Origin: FEN-299 sp963727765
GTDB taxonomy: Bacteria > Acidobacteriota > Vicinamibacteria > Vicinamibacterales > Fen-181
DNA: 64,000 nt
Direction: 5' to 3'
Assembly (NCBI GenBank): GCA_963727765.1
Contig: CAVSGZ010000013.1
Coordinates: 1 to 64,000, forward strand
In this document: positions 31,114 through 39,976 of the stretch, in pieces
How the letters are laid out: each line of letters opens with the position of its first letter
Numbering within the stretch: position 1 is the stretch's first letter
The notes under the pieces: model-generated
Told to the model about the DNA's origin: nothing
Seen by the model: only the letters and a program-made list of their open reading frames with translations
Databases searched by the model: none
Program-made: the position numbers and the translations under genes

Positions 31114-31329
31114 ATGGCGACTCTCGATGTGAAGATCGCGTGCCAGCGCTGCGGGGAGCAGATGAGGATGGTCGACCCTGGGCCCGACGATCCGTGGCGC
31201 GCCGACCAGTTCTGGGTCTGCCCCAAGTGCGCGCGTCATTTCTGGTCCACCTATCCGGCCCCGGCAGCACCGGCGGCGGCCAGGCCGGTCTCAGACGTGG
31301 CCGCAACAGCAAGCACGCCAAAGACTTAG
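31114..31329 (+). CDS. Small zinc-ribbon protein with Ala/Pro tail
   Basis: 71 residues: IACQRCGEQMRMVDPGPDDPWRADQFWVCPKCARHFWSTYP, a CxxC-x24-CxxC ribbon, then a disordered tail rich in Ala, Pro and Thr. The start is the ATG placed 6 bases after a TAGAAT box, with no ribosome site, so expression is probably leaderless. It is divergent from the MobA/MocA-like gene. No known family was recognised. Confidence 0.65.
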   Translation: MATLDVKIACQRCGEQMRMVDPGPDDPWRADQFWVCPKCARHFWSTYPAPAAPAAARPVSDVAATASTPKT

Positions 31330-31629
31330 CACAGACTGCCGGCTGTTCGTCGAGGCCGGTCGGCGCGTGAGTCCGCGGCGGCCGCGCTTGACTTCTCGGC
31401 TGGAACTCCCTAGAATTGCCCCGATTTCAAGCTCAGCGTCTCACCGCCGTCCGCGCCGGGGGGCGTCGGTCGGCCGGTGTTGGTGTCTGGGCTCGTTCGT
31501 CGTTTCGGCGTTCGTTTTGCGTTTCACTGCACGCTCGTGGGATCTGGTTGTCCGGCCGTCCGCGAGCGCGTCAGTTGCCTGCAGCCTCCGGGATGTTCCT
31601 GGGGGTTTCGTTGATCGGAGGACACGGGT
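31330..31629 (+). promoter_or_regulatory. Cold-shock gene promoter and long 5' untranslated leader
   Basis: TTGACT (31388-31393), 17 bases, and TAGAAT (31411-31416) form the best promoter in the window. Transcription should start near 31423, giving a leader of about 207 bases before the cspA-like ATG at 31630. The leader holds an unusual T/G-rich run (31470-31560). Long structured leaders are known as temperature sensors in E. coli cspA. GGAGG at 31617-31621 is the ribosome site. No gene lies in this stretch. Confidence 0.7.
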
Positions 31630-31836
31630 ATGCCGACCGGGACCATCGCGCGTCTGCTCATCGACAAGGGGTTCGGATTCATTCGAGACGAAGGAGGCAT
31701 CGAGCACTTCTTCCACCGGAGCGCGGTTCGCGGCGCAGTGTTCGAGCTGCTGCGCGAAGGACAGCGCGTCGAGTTCACGCCGGAGGAGTCCGCGAAGGGT
31801 CCGCGCGCCGGCGAGATTCGACTGATCGAAGGCTGA
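31630..31836 (+). CDS. Cold-shock domain protein
   Basis: 68 residues, one cold-shock domain: GTIARLLIDKGFGFIRDEGGIEHFFHRSAVRG has the RNP1 (GFGFI) and RNP2 (FFHRS) motifs that bind single-stranded RNA and DNA, and VEFTPEESAKGPRAGEI completes the beta-barrel. It acts as an RNA chaperone. GGAGG stands 8 bases before the ATG. The long leader suggests post-transcriptional control. A second copy, 57% alike by eye, lies 430 bases away on the opposite strand beyond tRNA-Sec. Confidence 0.93.
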   Translation: MPTGTIARLLIDKGFGFIRDEGGIEHFFHRSAVRGAVFELLREGQRVEFTPEESAKGPRAGEIRLIEG

Positions 31837-32014
31837 GCCTGTTTGTCAGCTCCCGGCTCCCGCGGTCAGACCAGGGGGCCGGGCCCACCTCGTTCACCTG
31901 CCTGGCTGGCTCCCTCCGCCTGGCGTCGTCGGCGCCGTTCTCGGATCCCTCGCAACGGGGATGAGCGCGCGTCGTCACAGACTCCCGTGGTGTGCCCGGC
32001 GGTCGATCCTCTGC

Positions 32015-32020
32015 TAAGAT
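32015..32020 (+). promoter_or_regulatory. TAAGAT -10 box before tRNA-Sec
   Basis: TAAGAT ends 6 bases before the first base of the mature selenocysteine tRNA. No clear -35 hexamer is seen 16-18 bases further up. Confidence 0.45.
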
Positions 32021-32026
32021 CTGTCC

Positions 32027-32122
32027 GGAAGCGAACGGGGCCCGGTGGCCCTCCCGGTCTTCAAAATCGGTCGCCCCCTGCTTTGCGGGGGGGCTGGGTT
32101 CGACTCCCAGGCGCTTCCGCCA
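32027..32122 (+). tRNA. selC: Selenocysteine tRNA, tRNA-Sec(TCA)
   Basis: 96 bases with the tRNA-Sec features: acceptor GGAAGCG paired to CGCTTCC, an anticodon loop CTTCAAA whose anticodon TCA reads UGA, and a long variable arm with CCCCC/GGGGG stem (32073-32094). The T-arm is GGGTTCGACTCCC, and GCCA at the 3' end encodes the CCA. Position 8 of the acceptor (A against G) is unpaired. The discriminator base is G, as in seryl-type tRNAs that SerS charges. It implies that SelA/SelB and selenoproteins exist elsewhere in the genome. Confidence 0.95.
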
Positions 32123-32204
32123 CTCGACTCACCCGCGGAAACTGACGATGGCCCGCGGGTTCGCTCGTGACGGGCCTCACGGCCCGCCCTCGGCTTGCCT
32201 GACC

Positions 32205-32256
32205 CTCGGGTGAGCTACGGCTGGCAAGCCAGCTACAGGCGAAGGCGGACCTCCGC
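32205..32256. repeat. GAGCTACGGCTGGCAAGCC / GCGAAGGCGGAC repeat
   Basis: A third copy of the repeat family found after tRNA-Ala: GAGCTACGGCTGGCAAGCC then GGCGAAGGCGGAC. It lies between tRNA-Sec and the converging cold-shock gene. Confidence 0.6.
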
Positions 32257-32262
32257 GCAAAC

Positions 32263-32466
32263 TCACCCCTCCACCCGAATGTTGCCCGCCCTGGGCCCCT
32301 TGGCCGACGATTCTTCGTCGAAGCTGACGCGCTGGCCCTCGGCCAGCGTGTCGAAGGCGCCCTGCGCCACGGCGCTGCGGTGGAAGAACCACTCCTGGCC
32401 GCCGTCGTCGCGAATGAACCCGAACCCTCGGTCGCGCACCAACCGCTTGATCGTTCCGCTCGGCAT
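32263..32466 (-). CDS. Cold-shock domain protein (second copy)
   Basis: 67 residues: MPSGTIKRLVRDRGFGFIRDDGGQEWFFHRSAVAQGAFDTLAEGQRVSFDEESSAKGPRAGNIRVEG. RNP1 (GFGFI) and RNP2 (FFHRS) are intact. The start at 32466 is fixed by GGAGGG 8 bases upstream; a longer frame adds sequence that does not belong to the fold. The pair of csp genes converge on tRNA-Sec from either side. Confidence 0.92.
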   Translation of the reverse strand: MPSGTIKRLVRDRGFGFIRDDGGQEWFFHRSAVAQGAFDTLAEGQRVSFDEESSAKGPRAGNIRVEG

Positions 32467-32541
32467 TCGACTTCCCTCCGGTCGCGTCCCTTCAGCGACT
32501 CTGTACACGATACCAAGTTCCGGCGACAACGGCACAACGCT

Positions 32542-33246
32542 TTACGGTCGAAGCCATCGGCGCCACCGCGCCGCCGCGACGAGCTCACCGGTGGCCGGAC
32601 GCCACGTCAGCGCGCGCGTGGAGGCTCTTCTGACCACCTCGGAGTCGCCGCTGACGACGAGCACCGCGAGGTCGCGGCCGTCACCGATGCGCCTGATGAG
32701 GCGCGCCGCCGCGGGAACGTCGCGGCGCTCGAGGCCGAGGGTGGGGTGCTCGATGACGAGAAGCGACGGGTCGTGCGCGAGCGCGCGCCCGAGGCGGACG
32801 CGCAGCCGCGTGACCTGTGAGGCCGTGGACAACGGAAGGTCGAGCTCCGCCGCTGCCAGGCCGACCTCGATCCCCATCTTCACGGCCGCGTCCCTGGTGT
32901 CGGCCGACATCGGGTCCAGCTCGAGCGTGCGCGCGACGGCGAGATTCTGCGCGACGGTCAGTTGATCGAGCAGCACGGCGCGCGCGTTGACAAGGCCGAA
33001 GCGGTCGAGGAACGCGAGCCAGTCCTCGGGGCCCTGGAGAGAGGCGGTCGAACGGCCGGCGACCAATATCTCGCCCTGGTCGGGCAGCGTCGTCCCCGTC
33101 AGCAGGTCGGTGAAGACGGCGGCGGCCTGCTCGTCCGGCCCGTCGATCACCACCACCTCGCCGGTTTCGACCTGAAGCTCACGGATGCGGAACGGGCGAA
33201 GGCCGCCGTAGTTCCTGACGACCGCCCGAATGTCGACCAGTGGCAC
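32542..33246 (-). CDS. ABC-type ATPase fold with lost catalytic motifs
   Basis: 234 residues with the overall layout of an ABC nucleotide-binding domain, for example LTVAQNLAVARTLEL, RLGRALAHDPSLLVIEHPTLGLE. The Walker A position, residues 35-45, reads DGPDEQAAAVF and has no GK[ST]. The signature region reads LSTASQ, and Walker B reads LLVIEHPT, with His where the catalytic Glu normally stands. ATP hydrolysis is therefore unlikely, and it may be a structural or regulatory partner. The gene is the last of a four-gene minus-strand run (erpA, fur-rbr, PHP, this gene). The degenerate state is read directly; the loss of activity is inference. Confidence 0.75.
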   Translation of the reverse strand: MPLVDIRAVVRNYGGLRPFRIRELQVETGEVVVIDGPDEQAAAVFTDLLTGTTLPDQGEILVAGRSTASLQGPEDWLAFLDRFGLVNARAVLLDQLTVAQNLAVARTLELDPMSADTRDAAVKMGIEVGLAAAELDLPLSTASQVTRLRVRLGRALAHDPSLLVIEHPTLGLERRDVPAAARLIRRIGDGRDLAVLVVSGDSEVVRRASTRALTWRPATGELVAAARWRRWLRP

Positions 33247-33330
33247 GGGCGTCGCTCCCTAGCACATCCCGCCGACCACACCGTTGTCGTGCACGCCCTG
33301 GATGACGGAGATCGTCATGGGACCATCCGC

Positions 33331-34170
33331 TCAGCCGGTCCTGCGCGCGCGGTCCAGCCGGCGCTTGAGCTGGTCGAACGCCTCGTCGGGCAGCGACACC
33401 GACCCGGGCCGCGCCGCGCCATAGCCCGGGTCGCCGTGAAAGTCGGATCCGCCCGTCGACGACAGCGCGAGCCGCTCGGCCAGGACGCGGTAATGGGTCG
33501 TCAACGACGGCGAGTGCTCGGGGTAGTACACCTCGAGAGCGTCGAGTCCGGCGGCCGCCATGGCAGGAATCCACTCGTCGTGGTCCATCTGCCCGGGATG
33601 CGCGAGAGAGACCAGGCCTCCCACCCGGTGGACGAGCGCGATGATGTCGGCGGGCGACGGCGCCCTCCGCGGGACCCAGGCGGCGCCGTCTTCCGACAGG
33701 TACTTCTCGAACGCTTCCCGCGTCGAGCGCACGAGACGCTGGCTGACCATCGCCCGCGCGAGCAGCGGGCGGCCGATCCACCCGCCGGCCGGACCCTCGC
33801 GGCCTGCGAACACGGCGTCGGCGTCCACGCGGAGGCCGAGCGCCTGCAGCCTGTCGATCATCTCGCGGATGCGACGAACACGGTCGGCGGCCTGCGCGTC
33901 GAGGAAAGCGGCCAGCGCCGGCGACCGGTGGTCGAGGAAGTACCCGAGCACGTGCACGTCCACGCCGTCCTGCATCGACGTGATCTCGACGCCGGGCACC
34001 CACTCGATTCCGTTGTCGGCGCACGCGGCAGCCACCGCGTCGAGGCTCGCGACGGTGTCGTGGTCGGTCACGGCGAGCACGTGGACACCCGCCTGCCGGG
34101 CCGCCTGCACGAGCTGCTCCGGCGACGATCGCCCGTCCGAGGCTGTCGAATGAACGTGAAGATCGATCAC
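33331..34170 (-). CDS. PHP-domain phosphoesterase
   Basis: 279 residues beginning VIDLHVHSTASDGRSSPEQLVQAARQAGVHVLAVTDHDTVASL, with the metal ligands HVH, the TDHDT motif, and later VPGVEITS, SLAHPGQ and GGSDFHGD. This is the PHP fold of the nucleoside 3',5'-bisphosphate phosphatase group (YciV/TrpH-like), which recycles pAp-type metabolites or RNA ends. The GTG start overlaps the fur-rbr stop as GTGA, so it is translated in coupling with that gene. Specificity is not proved. Confidence 0.85.
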   Translation of the reverse strand: MIDLHVHSTASDGRSSPEQLVQAARQAGVHVLAVTDHDTVASLDAVAAACADNGIEWVPGVEITSMQDGVDVHVLGYFLDHRSPALAAFLDAQAADRVRRIREMIDRLQALGLRVDADAVFAGREGPAGGWIGRPLLARAMVSQRLVRSTREAFEKYLSEDGAAWVPRRAPSPADIIALVHRVGGLVSLAHPGQMDHDEWIPAMAAAGLDALEVYYPEHSPSLTTHYRVLAERLALSSTGGSDFHGDPGYGAARPGSVSLPDEAFDQLKRRLDRARRTG

Positions 34171-35141
34171 GCCTGGACTCTGGCGCGCCGGGGCGCGTGA
34201 GACGCGCGGCCACGGCGTCGCCGCCGGCCGACCGCGCGGTACTCGCGGATGAGCAATTCGAGGTGGGCCCGTTCCTCGCTCGCGAACTGCAGGAACAGCT
34301 TCTGGCCTTCAGGATCCTCGAACCGCTCGCCGTATCGCCTGAAGAAGCGGTGCGACGCCCGCTCGCACCGGATCGCGATCATCAGGGCCTGTTGCGGGGC
34401 GACGCCTCGAGCGATCTGGTCGGCGCCAGCCGCGAACAGGCCGTTGGCCGCTCCCTTGAAGAAGAGGAACGTCGGCCGCGACTCGAGCCGCGCGTCCTGG
34501 GCCAGCAGCCGCTGATAGCGCTGCTCGACCACCGCCAGGTGCTCACGCTCGTCGTCGGCCAGTCTCTGGAATACGGTCCGAACGTGCCCGTCGCTGGCCG
34601 CGCGGGCGGCGCGCAGGTAGAACTCGAAGCCGGACCGCTCGGTGGCGATCGCGATGCGCATGGCGTCGCGCGCGAACAGCAGCTCGCTGGTCACCGTGTC
34701 GGGGGCCTCGGCGCGCCCGGTGCGGCACTCCCCGCACGTGCCGTAGATCTGCAACACGCTCTGACCGGCCGTGAAATCGCGGGCGGAGGCGATTTCCTCG
34801 ATGAGCGCCTCGATATCCGAGCTGAGGAACTCCGCCGAGCGGTTGCAGGACTGACAGATGAGGTGGAAGTGCCGCGGGTGCCGGTAGGAATGCTCGAAGC
34901 GGAACCGCCCCTCGCCGAAGTCGACCTTGCGCGCGATCCCCGCTTCGACCATCCACTGCAGCGCGCGGTAGACGGTCGCCCGGCTGATCTGGTGGTCCTC
35001 GCGCCGGACGAGATCGTAGAGGTCGTCCGCGCTCAGGTGCCCCTCGTGGCGGAGGAACAGGTTGAGGATGGACTCGCGCTTGCTCGAGCGCTTGCTCCCG
35101 GCAGGACGCAGGCTGTCGACATCGGTCAGGGCGTGCGCCAT
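34167..35141 (-). CDS. Fur-family regulator fused to a rubrerythrin-like diiron domain
   Basis: 324 residues. Residues ~12-140 are a Fur repressor: winged helix (SILNLFLRHEGHLSADDLYDLVRREDHQISRATVYRALQWMVEAG), HFHLICQSC, and two CxxC pairs (Cys96/99 and Cys136/139) for structural zinc. Residues ~155-305 are a ferritin-like four-helix domain with a full diiron set: Glu168, E198RxH201, Glu260, E290RxH293. The start at 35141 gives the family N-terminus. A peroxide/iron sensor that carries its own scavenger is a plausible reading. It lies 65 bases after erpA and is coupled to the PHP gene by a GTGA overlap. Confidence 0.88.
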   Translation of the reverse strand: MAHALTDVDSLRPAGSKRSSKRESILNLFLRHEGHLSADDLYDLVRREDHQISRATVYRALQWMVEAGIARKVDFGEGRFRFEHSYRHPRHFHLICQSCNRSAEFLSSDIEALIEEIASARDFTAGQSVLQIYGTCGECRTGRAEAPDTVTSELLFARDAMRIAIATERSGFEFYLRAARAASDGHVRTVFQRLADDEREHLAVVEQRYQRLLAQDARLESRPTFLFFKGAANGLFAAGADQIARGVAPQQALMIAIRCERASHRFFRRYGERFEDPEGQKLFLQFASEERAHLELLIREYRAVGRRRRRGRASHAPRRARVQA

Positions 35142-35205
35142 GGCTGTTTCGGTCCGAAAAGACCGGCTTTCGTTCGGCCCGAGGCCGCGCACGCCCCGGA
35201 CCCGA

Positions 35206-35574
35206 TCAGTGCCCGCCGTCGTCGTCGACGGTGAACGACTGGCCGCATCCGCACGTCGTCACGGCATTGGGATTGTGGATCGTGAACCCGCCGCCCGCCA
35301 CGTTGTCGACGAAATCGACCTGCGCACCCTTGAGGTAGCGGACGCTGATCGGATCGACGTAGAGCTTGATGCCGCTCGATTCGATGATGGTGTCGGTGGC
35401 CCCGGGGCCGTCCTCGATCATCAGCCCGTACTGGAATCCCGAGCATCCGCCGCCCTGGACGAACACGCGAAGCCCTGATTCCTTCTTGTTGTCTTCGGCC
35501 AGCAGCGCCGTGATCTTCGCCGCCGCCGCGGGCGACACGGCGATGGCCGGCTCGATGGTAGTCGTCGTAGTCAT
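35206..35574 (-). CDS. erpA: ErpA/HesB-type iron-sulphur cluster insertion protein
   Basis: 122 residues of the A-type carrier family. The three cluster-binding cysteines are present: GGGCSGFQYGL and TCGCGQSF. It passes 4Fe-4S or 2Fe-2S clusters to target enzymes, for instance the class I fumarase encoded next to it. The ATG at 35574 gives MTTTTTIEPAIAVSPAAAAKI. AAGGAG lies somewhat far upstream (15 bases). A strong TTGTGC-17-TATAAT promoter precedes it. Not a selenoprotein: the site has Cys, not Sec. Confidence 0.88.
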   Translation of the reverse strand: MTTTTTIEPAIAVSPAAAAKITALLAEDNKKESGLRVFVQGGGCSGFQYGLMIEDGPGATDTIIESSGIKLYVDPISVRYLKGAQVDFVDNVAGGGFTIHNPNAVTTCGCGQSFTVDDDGGH

Positions 35575-35601
35575 GTGGTGTCCGGGGGTCTCCTTTCGGT
35601 G

Positions 35602-35630
35602 ATTATATCGGCATCGCCGGGTGGGCACAA
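35602..35630 (-). promoter_or_regulatory. TTGTGC-17-TATAAT promoter for erpA
   Basis: On the minus strand TTGTGC (35630-35625), 17 bases and TATAAT (35607-35602). The transcript would start near 35595, include AAGGAG, and run into erpA and likely fur-rbr. Confidence 0.7.
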
Positions 35631-35812
35631 GGCGGGCGCCGGCAGCCTCGGACCGACGACGATTCCAGCCAAGGTATTGATTGTGAATGACTTAACAGTC
35701 GCAATTGGCGGGATTTGGGTTGGGCGCCAAGCCAGGCGGTCCAAGGGACGAAGGTGGTGGTTCCCCTCGTCCCTCGTCCCTGAGTCCTGAGCCTTGAGCC
35801 CTGAGCCTTCTT

Positions 35813-37327
35813 CTACGCCAGCGTCGCAAGCTGCCTGGCCGACTCGGTCTCGACGACCTTGTGCAGGCTGTTGCCGTGCGAGTCCATCGTGACGATGACC
35901 GGGAAGTCGTGCACCTGCAGGTGCCAGAGCGCCTCGGGCACGCCGAACTCGAGCAGCGACACGCCGGCCACCTTCTCGACGCACTTGGCATAGAACTGCG
36001 CCGCGCCGCCAATCGCACTGACGTAGACCGCGCCGTGCTGCTTGAGCCCGGCCAGCGTCTTGGCCCCCATCCCGCCCTTGCCGATGACGACGCGGATGCC
36101 GCACTTGCCGATGACGTCGGCCTGGTACGGCTCCTCGCGGGCGCTGGTGGTCGGGCCGGCCGCCATCATCTTCCAGCCGTCGCCGTCCTTGAGGATCACG
36201 GGGCCGCAGTGGTAGAGAACGCCGCCGTGGAGATCGACCGGCGGGTCGTGCTTCATCAGGTACGAGTGCACGGAGTCGCGGCCGGTGTACATCGGGCCAT
36301 TCAGGAGCACGACGTCGCCGACCTTGAGCGAGCGGACCTGCTCCTCGGTCATGGGCGCGGTCAGCACCACCTCGCGGCCGGTCCGCTGGAAACCGGCCTG
36401 GTCGAGCATCGGCACTGCCGGGTGCGACGGATCGCGGTAGAGCCACTTCTTGATCGATCCGTCCTTGGCGTCGAGCACAACGCCGAGCCGTCTGAACGCC
36501 CAGCAGTCGTAGGCAACCGACACGAAAAAGGAGGCGGGCAGGCGGTTGAGCGCCCCGATCTTGCACCCGATGAGCGACGTCGCCCCGCCAAAGCCCATCG
36601 TGCCGATGCCGAGGACGTTCACCGTCTGCATGATCGCCGCTTCGAGTTCGCCGAGCACCGGGTCGGGGTTCACGTCGTCGAGCGTCCTGAACAGCTGCAG
36701 CTTGGCGTGGTTGTAGCCACCCGCACGGTCGCCGCCGATGCAGACGCCGATGGCGCCAGGGCTGCACCCCTTGCCCTGGGCCTGCCACACGGCGTGGAGG
36801 ATGCACTTGCGGACGCCGTCGAGGTCGCGGTCGGCGCGGCCGAGGTTCGGCAGGTCGCACGGCACCGAGTACTGGATGTTGGTGTTCTCGCAGCCGCCGC
36901 CCTTGAGGACCAGGCGGACCTCGATCTCGTCGCGGTCCCACTGGTGGAAGTGAATCGCCGGCGTGCCGGGCCCGAGGTTGTTTCCCGAGTTCTTGCCGGT
37001 CACCGAGTCGACCGAGTTGGGGCGCAGCTTGCCGCGGCGCGTGGCCTCGGCGATCGCCTCGTGGATCTGCTGCACCATCCACATCTGGTTGGCGCCGACG
37101 GGGGTCTTGATCTCGAAGGTCGGCAGTCCCGTGTCCTGGCAGATGGCGCCTTCGCCGTCTGCGGCCTGGTCGATGTTCTCGGCGATGATGGTCAGGGCCT
37201 GCGCCGACTGGGTGCCTTCGGGCTCGCCCGCGAGCGCGGCCTTCATGGCGGCGCGCACGTCGGGCGGGAGGTCGCTGGACGTCTTGATGACAAGCTCGAG
37301 AATGCTGCCGAAGAATGCTGGTAACAT
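35813..37327 (-). CDS. fum: Class I fumarate hydratase, fused alpha-beta form
   Basis: 504 residues. This 4Fe-4S hydro-lyase interconverts fumarate and malate. Cluster cysteines appear in GAICQDTGLP, GGGCENTN and GKGCSPGAIGVCIGG. The N-terminal alpha and C-terminal beta parts (from about residue 310, MTEEQVRSLKVGDVVLLNGPMYTGRDSVH) are in one chain, as in class I FumA. The start at 37327 is set by the TATACT box 6 bases upstream and gives MLPAFFGSILELVIKTS. The aspartase gene is divergent, 68 bases away, and makes fumarate. Confidence 0.9.
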   Translation of the reverse strand: MLPAFFGSILELVIKTSSDLPPDVRAAMKAALAGEPEGTQSAQALTIIAENIDQAADGEGAICQDTGLPTFEIKTPVGANQMWMVQQIHEAIAEATRRGKLRPNSVDSVTGKNSGNNLGPGTPAIHFHQWDRDEIEVRLVLKGGGCENTNIQYSVPCDLPNLGRADRDLDGVRKCILHAVWQAQGKGCSPGAIGVCIGGDRAGGYNHAKLQLFRTLDDVNPDPVLGELEAAIMQTVNVLGIGTMGFGGATSLIGCKIGALNRLPASFFVSVAYDCWAFRRLGVVLDAKDGSIKKWLYRDPSHPAVPMLDQAGFQRTGREVVLTAPMTEEQVRSLKVGDVVLLNGPMYTGRDSVHSYLMKHDPPVDLHGGVLYHCGPVILKDGDGWKMMAAGPTTSAREEPYQADVIGKCGIRVVIGKGGMGAKTLAGLKQHGAVYVSAIGGAAQFYAKCVEKVAGVSLLEFGVPEALWHLQVHDFPVIVTMDSHGNSLHKVVETESARQLATLA

Positions 37328-37333
37328 GGCCAG

Positions 37334-37339
37334 AGTATA
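37334..37339 (-). promoter_or_regulatory. TATACT -10 box, leaderless start for fumarase
   Basis: TATACT on the minus strand ends 6 bases before the ATG at 37327; no Shine-Dalgarno sequence fits. A weak -35 candidate (TGTGAA) lies 18 bases upstream. Confidence 0.6.
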
Positions 37340-37395
37340 AACACTCCGGGAGTGATTTTCACAGCGAACGTCGAAAGACGGCCGGAGCGGTGGCC

Positions 37396-38795
<1,400 letters not shown>

Positions 38796-38799
<4 letters not shown>

Positions 38800-39458
38800 C
38801 CATGCGACGCGTCATTCTCATGTTGTCGCTGCTCGCAGCGGCGGCCGGCCCGGCGCCGGCCCAGACGACCGATCGGCACTCGCTGTTCCCGCCGACCGAC
38901 CTCGGCATGCTCGACAGCCCGGACCGCGACGTCTGGCAGAAGCCCGACCAGATCATGGATGCGCTGGGAATCGCGGACGGGTCGAGGGTGGCGGACATCG
39001 GAGCCGGCGGCGGCTACTTCACGGTGCGCCTGTCGAGGCGCATCGGCCCGCACGGCATCGTGTGGGCGGAGGACGTGCAGCCCGCCATGCTCGAGGCGAT
39101 CGAGCGCCGCGTCGCCAAGGACCTGTCGAAGGACATCCACAACGTGCGGACGGTGAAGGGCTCGAGCGTCGACCCGATGCTGCCGGCCGGGTCCGTGGAC
39201 GCCGCGATCATTCTCGAGGCCTACCAGGAGATCCAGTACGGCAACCCGCTGCTCTTCCTGCAGAACGTGCGGAAGGCGCTGCGCGAGGGCGGGCGCGTGG
39301 GGATCATCGACTACAAGAAGGCCGGCGGCGGCCCGGGACCGGACGGCGGCCGGCCGGACCCGGAGACGGTCATCTCGGTGGCCGAGAAGGCCGGCCTGCG
39401 GCTGCTCAAGCGGGAGACGTTCCTCCCCTTCCAGTTCTTCCTGATCTTCGTGAAGTAG
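38796..39458 (+). CDS. Exported class I SAM-dependent methyltransferase
   Basis: 220 residues. The N-terminus MRRVILMLSLLAAAAGPAPAQ is a signal peptide. The mature part is a class I methyltransferase fold: VADIGAGGGYFTVRLSRRIG (motif I), GIVWAEDVQPAMLEAIERRV, VDAAIILEAYQEI and LREGGRVGIIDY. SAM is not normally available outside the cytoplasm, so the role of an exported methyltransferase is open; it may be a binding protein, or it may not be exported. The start overlaps the aspA stop (ATGA). No other SAM-dependent exported protein lies nearby. Confidence 0.78.
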
Positions 39459-39477
39459 CTGGCCCCGAAGCGCACGG

Positions 39478-39483
39478 TATACT
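39478..39483 (+). promoter_or_regulatory. TATACT -10 box for moaE
   Basis: TATACT ends 6 bases before the GTG at 39490. No ribosome-binding site is present and no -35 box is seen. Confidence 0.55.
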
Positions 39484-39489
39484 TGACGT

Positions 39490-39976
39490 GTGAGCGATCG
39501 CCGGTTGGCCATCGGGCCGCGCGTGCTCGACGTCGCCGAACTGGTTGCGCTGGTGGACAGCGACGAGCCGGGCGCGCACGGCGCCGTGGTGACGTTTGTC
39601 GGCACGGTCCGCGGCCTCAACCGGGGCCGCAAGGTCGTCCGCCTCGAGTACGAAGCGTACGAGCCGCTGGCGCTGCGCGCCTTTGCAATCATCCGCGACG
39701 AGGTGGCCGCGCACTGGCCGTCGGCCCGCGTGGCCTTCCACCACCGGACCGGCCCCGTCGCGCTCGGCGAGGCCAGCGTCGCCATCGCCGCGGCGTCGCC
39801 GAGGCGGGCGGACGCGTTCGCCGCGTGCCGCTACGTGATCGAGCGGCTGAAGCAAATTGCCCCGGTCTGGAAGCACGAGGTACTTCGAGGACGGGGACGT
39901 CTGGATCGAGGGGGCCGTGGCCGACCCCTCCGACGAGAAGGCGAAGGAGGAGGCGTTCCGCCGCTCATGCGCGTGA
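39490..39976 (+). CDS. moaE: MoaE, molybdopterin synthase large subunit, with apparent one-base insertion
   Basis: The first 130 residues are MoaE: LVALVDSDEPGAHGAVVTFVGTVRGLNRG, LEYEAYEPLALRAF, VAFHHRTGPVALGEASVAIAAASPRRADAF, then IERLKQIAPVWKHE with the catalytic lysines. After KHE (39877-39879) one extra G shifts the frame. In the next frame the expected C-terminus continues as YFEDGDVWIEGA and ends at TGA 39974-39976, which overlaps the moaD start. Without correction the frame runs on into moaD and gives a false MoaE-MoaD fusion. A sequencing error or a recent mutation would explain it. Confidence 0.8.

Noticed and set aside
33259..33318. A 19-residue frame (MTISVIQGVHDNGVVGGMC) between the PHP and ABC-like genes, looking like a short peptide or RiPP precursor
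   Set aside because: No ribosome site, no modifying enzymes nearby, and the gap is only 84 bases; chance is the simplest explanation.
35206..35574. A HesB-type selenoprotein
   Set aside because: The site reads GGGCSGF with a cysteine codon and no in-frame TGA.
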